Source: JAHDCJ01 sp039028895
Lineage (GTDB): Bacteria > Bacteroidota > Bacteroidia > Chitinophagales > Saprospiraceae
Assembly: GCA_039028895.1 (NCBI GenBank)
Contig: JBCCHF010000038.1
Span: 1 to 64,000, forward strand
Length of the DNA stretch: 64,000 nt
Direction: 5' to 3'
Made by a program: the position numbers and the translations under genes. Shown here piece by piece: positions 58,801 to 64,000 of the stretch. Under the pieces are notes generated by a model. That model did not search any database. It was not told the origin of the DNA and was given only the letters and a program-made list of their open reading frames with translations. Numbering within the stretch: the first letter of the stretch is position 1; each line of letters opens with the position of its first letter.

Positions 58801-58853
58801 TCCTGAGAATTGGGGAGGGTGCGGTTAATATCTATTGTCTTTATATCGCTCAT
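55809..58853 (-). CDS. eCIS baseplate wedge protein, Afp12-like
   Basis: 1014 residues. Near the N-terminus TDFNVHDPGITQLEVLCYAL followed by TDLGYRLEFP is the signature of the second large baseplate protein (Afp12, distant T4 gp7 analogue) of Bacteroidota eCIS. The C-terminus contains HLIEHLLMRAR and a Cys-rich CIDPGCKFCGEEDPYSFR segment, both usual in this family. It joins the Afp11-like protein to form baseplate wedges. It lies 17 bases after the Afp11-like gene and overlaps the next gene by one base. Confidence 0.85.
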   Translation of the reverse strand: MSDIKTIDINRTLPNSQDWSFLREKGLGHLEELTSKIWTDFNVHDPGITQLEVLCYALTDLGYRLEFPMEDILADDPNAPVQPNKAFHTAREILTTKPLTITDYRKLLIDVKGVKNAWLSYCYQTSDNRILPVRAETRIFAACKAQKLAHESEKPALEALKDILTEVKIRGLWRVMLEFDEDLQFLDLNTGLLQYRIFSGPLEGITLQIDLPRWEEANQKLLDANKVNKVVMTDIHGDGTNWTADWEIRLPGGKKVFWNNTPIYIVSNRKDRKLEGTTFRNRLKNGLQNQDGVPIVEKYINKVKTTLEIVEEVTSTLQANRNLCEDFRSIRSIDLEDIAFCADIDLQPTADLEEVLAEIYRLIDNYLSPPVKFHTLSELVKDGVATETIFDGPTLKYGFLLKEEVEATALRKMVYTSDIINLLQDIEGVIAIKNVMLTKYDSSGNKVEQYSGERWEIPITLNHKPRLNRERSKILFFKNRLPLSANLEEAESKLKLKQALDNHLKLKDPTIDFPIPKGKYRNLDKHYTIQQDFPQVYGVGKFGVSRKATAQRKAQSKQLKAYLNFFDQLLANYFKQLSVVKELYSWNDSVDHTYASNYLNNIKSEGDAGVVTLVHDNVLYQDAAILEAALPSMVEAEEVFLERRNRFLDHLLARFAEQFNEYALLMYSIKGKKITDNQVSQELISDKINFLENYPELSSERAKAFNYRDGNTKWDSLNVAGLKKRASLLLGFNDFKRQSYCLGKDRFFVTTKEVETDPGVFNTFYNFEFKDEKGKIIFTSVTDYESEFDVRKAIAEVKSAGQRKNNYKGTTKNGKFGFDIELSGEVIARKKTFISDQNSVKKLINQLVKAFKEEDVEGFHLIEHLLMRARSESDDLLGVCIDPGCKFCGEEDPYSFRVSLVFPYWPERFQNMDYRNFVEQLLREEAPAHVFLKICWVDQEQMCAFEEAYQAWLAELDTPTDQFSTIQNTFINQLESLRSIFPMATLHDCEDNDQENDNRVFLGSTILGTYNFDQ

Positions 58854-58870
58854 GCTTTCGTGCGGCTTTA

Positions 58871-61800
58871 TCAGCTTTTGCCCGATTGTAAGGGTTCGAT
58901 TTTTTCAACTTCGGATTCATTGACAGAATGGCTTGCTGCCGAAACCAGGATGGACCCGGGTGTGGTGGCAATTGCTTCATCTGTATCGGTATGAACTCCA
59001 ATATGATTCAATTTAAACAAGGTGACGAAGTCTACATATTCTCGTTCTTCAACATAATTCAGGATCACCGACTTGTAGACGGTACCACCGAATTCCAGCG
59101 GGTAGTCACTTTCATAGGCCCAGGGAGACAAGTATTGCTTCAGATCTTCATTGAGCTGTTTGGCATAGAACTTTTCATCAAAACCATCGTGGAAACATAC
59201 CTGAATAGTCAACTGGATCTCTTCAAATTTGGGATTAATAACCTGTACCTCTGAAAATGGACTTTTACACTCATTGACAAAAGCTTCCACTGATTCGAGG
59301 GTAGACAGGCTGGTAAATGGCTTAAGAGCAGTGCCCGACATCTTATTTTTAAGGTCTGGTAGCAGGATGATAACTACATTTCCAGGGCGGACGATCAAGT
59401 CGCTGACCAGTTGATCTGCGGCATTGATGACGGCTTTGGCATGATTGATACATTTCACCTTGTAAACGTCGGAGAAATTTTCAAGGATCAACCTTTCGTA
59501 ATCCCAAACAGTTACTGCCCTGTTTTTATGCCGCAAGCGCTCACTAACGCGAATGTAGTAGTGGTCGCTGGCTTCTTTAGACCGACCGCCAAAGGAGGCG
59601 TAGGGTTGACTGGTTGTTTTTATTTGTGATTGATTGGGGCTCAGTTTTGAAATCGTATCGGGCGAAAGCGGTGTTTCGAGGAAATCATCAGCATTGTTAT
59701 TGTTGGCATAACTAGCCTCAACCACTTGCGCTTTGATGTCGATACCATTGCAAATCGCATCTGTATTTTCAGCGATGGCTGCCCGAATCCAGAATTGTCC
59801 TTCGGGGAGGATAGTATTGCCCTCAGTCTTCACTTTCGGTACCTGGAATTTTACAATACCAGATTGTATAAACCCATTGGTTTTGTCAGTCACATCGGCA
59901 GTTTCAAAACTGATCCAATTGTTTTCTTCAAGATAACTCCAGACTACTTTAGTAGACTCTGCCAACGGGTTGGCCGTTCCTTCCGCTACCTGAATGAGCA
60001 AGGAAAGATTTTGAGGCGTATTAAGATCACTGACCCCAATGTACAACTCCCCTTCATTTGGATATTCGGGGACTAGAGGGATTTCAGCATTCTGATTTCC
60101 AGTTACAATCTCAGCATTCCCGAAAGGGTGGATATGATAAAATGCCTGGCGGTCATCTCCAACAGTTCCGCCTTCACCAGAGGCAATATCAAACTTACTT
60201 GTAGCCTTGTAATTGAGCGTGATACCTTTGATCGAAGGCGAATAAGGCTCTGATGGGAAATCATAATCATCCGGATTTACCGTTGCAAGGGCAAATTTTT
60301 GCGCATAGCTTGCATGTCCAAACCCAGGACCATCATATTTTATCTTCAGACATTTTTCAGGGTCCATCGCTACTTTCGAAGGACCGGAAGCTTTGATCAC
60401 TCTTGCCCCGGTTGGCCATGGATCAATATGGCTCAAAAAAAGCATTATCAGTATACCTTTCTCTCTATCCAGTAAGGCGTTGTAATTGGTCAGGATATTC
60501 AATAATCCAACCACACTGATAAAGGCCTCGACAAAAGCTTTTTGTTCTTGCCATACTGGTTCGAGGTCCTGTCCATAAAGATCCCAAAGATTAAACAGGG
60601 AATCTTCAGCACTAAAAACTGACTGCGATGGGTTTTTAGAAGTGTGCAAAGTTACAAGAGCATCCTTAAGCTGGGTAAATTCCTCCTTTTTACCAATTTC
60701 TGACTGCAAGGCATGTAGCCGGGTCAGTTTTGTAGCAGAATCGCTCACATCATCAAATGCTAAAGAAGGAGGATATGCGCCTGTTTCAGGAATGCCGTCC
60801 CATTCTATTTCTGCAGTTAATTCTGTAATCGGTTTGTCTTTTAACTGCGAAGACCCGATATAAAACACATTTCCTTTGGAAGGAACTGTTCCAAAAGGGA
60901 AAAAGGAGTTGCTGGGGTCAATCGACCCCAAAGCAGTCTCCACATTGATTTCTTTTACGCCCCTCACGTCAACCAACAACTCATAAAACATAACTCGCGC
61001 GTTACTAATCAAACTTAAAAACTGAGAAAACTCTGCTCTTAAAACGTCAACTTCCGAGGAAGAAAAACTAAGATTACGATCCACTCTAAAATAAATTCTC
61101 GCGATAGGCAAACCGGCTAAAACTGAACTATCGTGTACTGCGTAAACAGGACTGTCATCGTGAGAGAGCGCAAAAGAAATCTCCAATGCTTTTACCTGCT
61201 CAGATTGAGACAGGTTTTTATCTATAATTCTGGCCTCAACTGAATGGGCCGTATTGTCTAGTGTAATCCATTCCTCATCTTCTGTTGACAGCTCGATTGT
61301 CATATAATCGAGGAACTTCGACTCATGAGCTTCAAGGCTATCTGCATTTTCAAGTCCAAGGGTCAGAGTAACAAGTCTTTCGCCTTCAGGAAGGTTAAGC
61401 AGTGGTGAACCCACTGCAAACCCTATATCAGGGATGAGGTTATCATTGTCATGAAAAATAGTCCATGAACCATCAGGCTCAGTGCTTGGCTCTTCAATAC
61501 CATCGTCGGAATCAGCCATTTGAGCTGCGAAAATGCCAATGGTTCTATTGGGGTTGGTCTTATTAAAAAATACTGACTTTTTGCTTTCAACAGAGGCTTT
61601 ATTGACGACTATTTCTTCATCGAGCGAATAGAATACGTCATTCCCCTCGTTATCTTTTCCTGCTTTCAATTTGGTACCTGAATCGAGTTTGTGGTTGTCA
61701 ACAAACTTTGCCAGTTCGAATAGAACATGCACATTGTCAGGTTCTTCTTCTTTTTCCTTAATGGCCAGTACTTCTTTGAAATAAAAATCAAGATGGCGGC

Positions 61801-62650
61801 TGGTGATGTCGTTCATCTCATCCTGGTGCAGGCGAACTAATCTCAGGAAGGCCAGGAATAATGCGACATGAGGCTCATGTCCAGGATACCCTTCCAGACT
61901 TGTTGTAAGATAGGTGTTAGCTGTTTCTATGGTTTTAGAGAAAGCACCTAAAAGCTGTTCCGCGAGTTGCTCCAGGTATTCAGTGGCCCGATCAATCTTG
62001 TCTGAATCCGTTACGGCGTCTCCGAAAATAAAGGATGCATCGGCAATTACAGATCCCTCGATCGCCCAGATATCATTGAAATCTTCTGCTCTGACACCCT
62101 GGGACAAGGATAAGGTAATGCTTCCGAAAGTAGCTGCGTTACCAGGAATCGTTAACAACCCTTCTGCTTCTGCTGCTTCATAATATTTATTGAGCAGATG
62201 CCAGGCCGTTTGCAGATTGAACGATTGGATGACACCACCCATTTGCTCCTTCATATCTTCGAGCCTGTAAGCCTGGCGATATCCCTGGTCTACCCTGAGC
62301 GCCAATGTATAAAGGAAGTCGAATCGCAATTTGAAATTATCAGCATTATGTGAAGCTGATAATAGTTCCTGGAAGATGCGATCATAAGCATCTATATTTT
62401 CAACAGCAATTAACGAAAGCAGGTAGGAAACATCGTTTTTCAGAAATTCTTCCCAACTGCCGTCAGCTTTATTTTCTGCATTATAGAAAGTAAGGTGGTG
62501 GGCATATTTTTGGGCAAACACCAGGAAATCTGCAATTGACCGCTCGTCCACTTTAACATGGTCGGTGTCTAATGCTTGAACCAGTCTTTTATCCTGGCTG
62601 GTGCCTTCCCTTAACGGGAAATTCCTGATTTCATCCAATGATTTACTCAT
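58871..62650 (-). CDS. eCIS baseplate J-like protein, Afp11-like
   Basis: 1259 residues. The C-terminal half has the baseplate-J pattern: YYIRVSERLRHKNRAVTVWD, YERLILENFSDVYKVKCINH, RPGNVVIILLP and an end with EEREYVDFVTLFKL. This corresponds to Afp11 and T4 gp6. The N-terminal part (VQALDTDHVKVDERSIADFL) is the usual long extension in Bacteroidota clusters. Acts in the baseplate that holds spike and sheath. 44 bases after the gp25 gene. Confidence 0.85.
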   Translation of the reverse strand: MSKSLDEIRNFPLREGTSQDKRLVQALDTDHVKVDERSIADFLVFAQKYAHHLTFYNAENKADGSWEEFLKNDVSYLLSLIAVENIDAYDRIFQELLSASHNADNFKLRFDFLYTLALRVDQGYRQAYRLEDMKEQMGGVIQSFNLQTAWHLLNKYYEAAEAEGLLTIPGNAATFGSITLSLSQGVRAEDFNDIWAIEGSVIADASFIFGDAVTDSDKIDRATEYLEQLAEQLLGAFSKTIETANTYLTTSLEGYPGHEPHVALFLAFLRLVRLHQDEMNDITSRHLDFYFKEVLAIKEKEEEPDNVHVLFELAKFVDNHKLDSGTKLKAGKDNEGNDVFYSLDEEIVVNKASVESKKSVFFNKTNPNRTIGIFAAQMADSDDGIEEPSTEPDGSWTIFHDNDNLIPDIGFAVGSPLLNLPEGERLVTLTLGLENADSLEAHESKFLDYMTIELSTEDEEWITLDNTAHSVEARIIDKNLSQSEQVKALEISFALSHDDSPVYAVHDSSVLAGLPIARIYFRVDRNLSFSSSEVDVLRAEFSQFLSLISNARVMFYELLVDVRGVKEINVETALGSIDPSNSFFPFGTVPSKGNVFYIGSSQLKDKPITELTAEIEWDGIPETGAYPPSLAFDDVSDSATKLTRLHALQSEIGKKEEFTQLKDALVTLHTSKNPSQSVFSAEDSLFNLWDLYGQDLEPVWQEQKAFVEAFISVVGLLNILTNYNALLDREKGILIMLFLSHIDPWPTGARVIKASGPSKVAMDPEKCLKIKYDGPGFGHASYAQKFALATVNPDDYDFPSEPYSPSIKGITLNYKATSKFDIASGEGGTVGDDRQAFYHIHPFGNAEIVTGNQNAEIPLVPEYPNEGELYIGVSDLNTPQNLSLLIQVAEGTANPLAESTKVVWSYLEENNWISFETADVTDKTNGFIQSGIVKFQVPKVKTEGNTILPEGQFWIRAAIAENTDAICNGIDIKAQVVEASYANNNNADDFLETPLSPDTISKLSPNQSQIKTTSQPYASFGGRSKEASDHYYIRVSERLRHKNRAVTVWDYERLILENFSDVYKVKCINHAKAVINAADQLVSDLIVRPGNVVIILLPDLKNKMSGTALKPFTSLSTLESVEAFVNECKSPFSEVQVINPKFEEIQLTIQVCFHDGFDEKFYAKQLNEDLKQYLSPWAYESDYPLEFGGTVYKSVILNYVEEREYVDFVTLFKLNHIGVHTDTDEAIATTPGSILVSAASHSVNESEVEKIEPLQSGKS

Positions 62651-62694
62651 TGTCGTTTTTTTCCGGGGTTGTGTATTGAAATGAATCTTAAATG

Positions 62695-63096
62695 TTATCC
62701 ATTACCATTGAGGTAAAAAGGGAAAACAAAATTGTTTTTCGTATTCGTCGATTTAATGTGATAGTCAATGATGATCAACAATACGCCTTCGTTCTGATTA
62801 TCGTCACTGACAGTAATATTCTCTACCTTAATCCTTGGTTCGTGATAAAAAATTGCTGTTTTCACGAGGTGTTGGACATAGGTTTTGAGGTGTATATTAA
62901 TGGCATCAAACAACATGGTATCGAGGTTACAGCCGTAAGTAGGTTGCATGACGCGCTCCTTCACTCTCGTGGATAAGAGAATATGAAGGCTTTGCCTGAT
63001 ATCTTCCTCAAATCCTACCATGGCAACTCTTTTTCCGCCTTTGGTAAATTCAGGAGGAAAGTTCCAACCAATACCTAGAAAATCGTTATTCGCCAT
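62695..63096 (-). CDS. GPW/gp25-family baseplate protein (Afp9-like)
   Basis: 133 residues, usual length for gp25. It shows GIGWNFPPEF, then EEDIRQSLHILLSTRVKERVMQP in shortened view and YGCNLDTMLFD, matching the gp25 lysozyme-like fold family. gp25 links the baseplate to the first sheath ring. It comes after the PAAR gene here, while in Afp the gp25 gene comes before PAAR. Confidence 0.9.
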   Translation of the reverse strand: MANNDFLGIGWNFPPEFTKGGKRVAMVGFEEDIRQSLHILLSTRVKERVMQPTYGCNLDTMLFDAINIHLKTYVQHLVKTAIFYHEPRIKVENITVSDDNQNEGVLLIIIDYHIKSTNTKNNFVFPFYLNGNG

Positions 63097-63188
63097 TTTT
63101 ATTCTTTTTCATTTACCGTTACCGGAATACGTCCGGTGCATTTTTTCAACTATCGCGTTACCAATAATTGACATCTTATCTTTTATAA

Positions 63189-63467
63189 CTAGCCAATCAT
63201 CACTGTTGGCTCTCCCACTGCCACTGATGCTCCGCAAAGGCATGCATCGCCAGCACGTAATGCTGGTTTTCCTCCAATCATTACAGTCATACTTCCAGTT
63301 GGAAACGGGGAGGAGGTAATATGCCCAGTGTTTGGAGGAATGGGGCAAACATGATTGTCTCCTACGACTGCTGCTGGTACTCCGCCAATTAATACGGTAG
63401 CTTCTCCCGGGCCAACGACTGTTCCGCCGTGGTTGGTAAGATCCGTTACTCTTGCTGCTGGTGGCAT
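63189..63467 (-). CDS. PAAR-domain spike tip protein (Afp10-like)
   Basis: 92 residues, whole protein is one PAAR-like domain: MPPAARVTDLTNHGGTVVGP, VLIGGVPAAVVGD, HVCP, GSMTVMIGGKPALRAGD and CLCG. His and Cys residues that bind the tip metal ion are present. It forms the conical tip on the spike trimer. There is no C-terminal extension, so it does not itself carry cargo. Confidence 0.9.
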   Translation of the reverse strand: MPPAARVTDLTNHGGTVVGPGEATVLIGGVPAAVVGDNHVCPIPPNTGHITSSPFPTGSMTVMIGGKPALRAGDACLCGASVAVGEPTVMIG

Positions 63468-63501
63468 ATGGTTTTATTTTTTTGAATTCGGAAATTAAAC
63501 A

Positions 63502-64000
63502 TCAATTAATTGCTACGAGTGCTCCCTTTATTACCGTTTGGCCACCACTGCTCAATTCAGCACCGGTGGTACCTTCGCATACGAGTTGTGACTGTGCGGA
63601 CACATTAACATTTGTACCTTCGATATTGACATCACCTGATGCTTTAATATTAATATCCCCGGCGCTTTCGACATCCACGCCATCTGAAGACATTTTCACG
63701 GTATTGCCATTTTCATCTTCAACGAGAATTGAACCATCATCTTCTGAAAGCAGGATCTTATTGCCATTCGGCGTTGATACTTCAATGGAACTTTTATCAT
63801 CATCAAACACAACTCTCAGGTCTCCCCTGGTGATGATCCCTTTCTCATGGTTATCATCACTTGGTTCAATCGGCGATGGTTTTGCACTGCTATGAAGCTG
63901 GCCCAGAATTACGGGATTTCGGGGATCATCGTTGATAAATCCAACAATAACCTCGTCGTCTATTTCAGGTAAAAAGATCACACCCCGGTTATCACCGGCA
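63502..64000 (-). CDS. eCIS spike protein, VgrG/gp5-like (partial, 3' end)
   Basis: The frame is open to the right edge; the first full codon seen is at 63999-63997. It reads AGDNRGVIFLPEIDDEVIVG, FINDDPRNPVILGQLHS, the gp5 OB-fold signature, then a repetitive beta-helix needle (SAGDINIKASGDVNIEGTNVNV). This is the C-terminal part of the Afp8-type spike. A GTG at 63981 is inside the OB-fold and is not the start. The PAAR gene follows after 34 bases. Confidence 0.9.
   Translation of the reverse strand, partial: AGDNRGVIFLPEIDDEVIVGFINDDPRNPVILGQLHSSAKPSPIEPSDDNHEKGIITRGDLRVVFDDDKSSIEVSTPNGNKILLSEDDGSILVEDENGNTVKMSSDGVDVESAGDINIKASGDVNIEGTNVNVSAQSQLVCEGTTGAELSSGGQTVIKGALVAIN

Overview
The window reads as a chromosomal segment of a Bacteroidota member, most likely from the Saprospirales side of the phylum. 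Reasons: giant secreted proteins built from HYR, SprB, Calx-beta and P-domain modules, a Bacteroidetes-type transketolase with the SDGG..QEE variant, a DUF3857/transglutaminase protein, weak Shine-Dalgarno signals, and TAnnTTTG-like promoter elements. No species can be named from sequence alone. No rRNA, tRNA, CRISPR array or insertion sequence was recognised.

Region 1 (1-29.9 kb, + strand) is a tandem family of giant exported surface proteins: a 3' fragment at the left edge, then proteins of 2735, 1799, 1720 and 2014 residues. All share the same C-terminal block: an SprB-like repeat, a beta module with the pattern DW.L...R...A.VLL.DG....VDG...FLDP...Y..E..H.NHLPV, and two calcium-binding F-hand (dockerin-like) motifs ending in NGHKPY or a close variant. 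None shows a usual T9SS C-terminal domain. HYR repeats in these proteins host other domains as nested insertions (glycine-rich, P-domain, PPC-like, concanavalin-like). Between the second and third full-length members lie a small secreted protein, an IPTL-CTERM-like membrane protein with an unusual tail, and a TMTC/PMT-like glycosyltransferase with TPRs that may modify the exported proteins.

Region 2 (30-41.3 kb) is mostly housekeeping or lineage-typical: transketolase, a TPR/DUF3857/transglutaminase lipo- or periplasmic protein, a PDZ-alpha/beta hydrolase, an LRR-BRCT protein (+ strand), then convergent RarA/MgsA ATPase and a membrane-anchored coiled-coil protein (- strand). Two strong inverted repeats sit in front of the DUF3857 and hydrolase genes.

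Region 3 (41.4-64 kb, - strand, running off the right edge) is the 3' part of an extracellular contractile injection system (eCIS, Afp/PVC/MAC-type) operon. In transcription order it holds the spike (partial), PAAR tip, gp25, two baseplate wedge proteins (Afp11- and Afp12-like), a 1205-residue protein with PEGA-like domains and two ribosomal-L7/L12-C-terminal-like domains, a CIS tape-measure protein, two DUF4157 (HExxH) proteins of the type linked to eCIS cargo, an Afp15-like AAA+ ATPase, an M15-peptidase-like protein with a Pro/Glu/Asp linker, a VWA-like DUF2201-type protein, and a MoxR-like ATPase, ended by a clear intrinsic terminator. Sheath, tube and LysM genes should lie beyond the right edge. 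The least ordinary items are the L7/L12-like fusion, a PD-(D/E)XK-like residue pattern in the long DUF4157 protein, and the appended M15 + VWA + MoxR unit.
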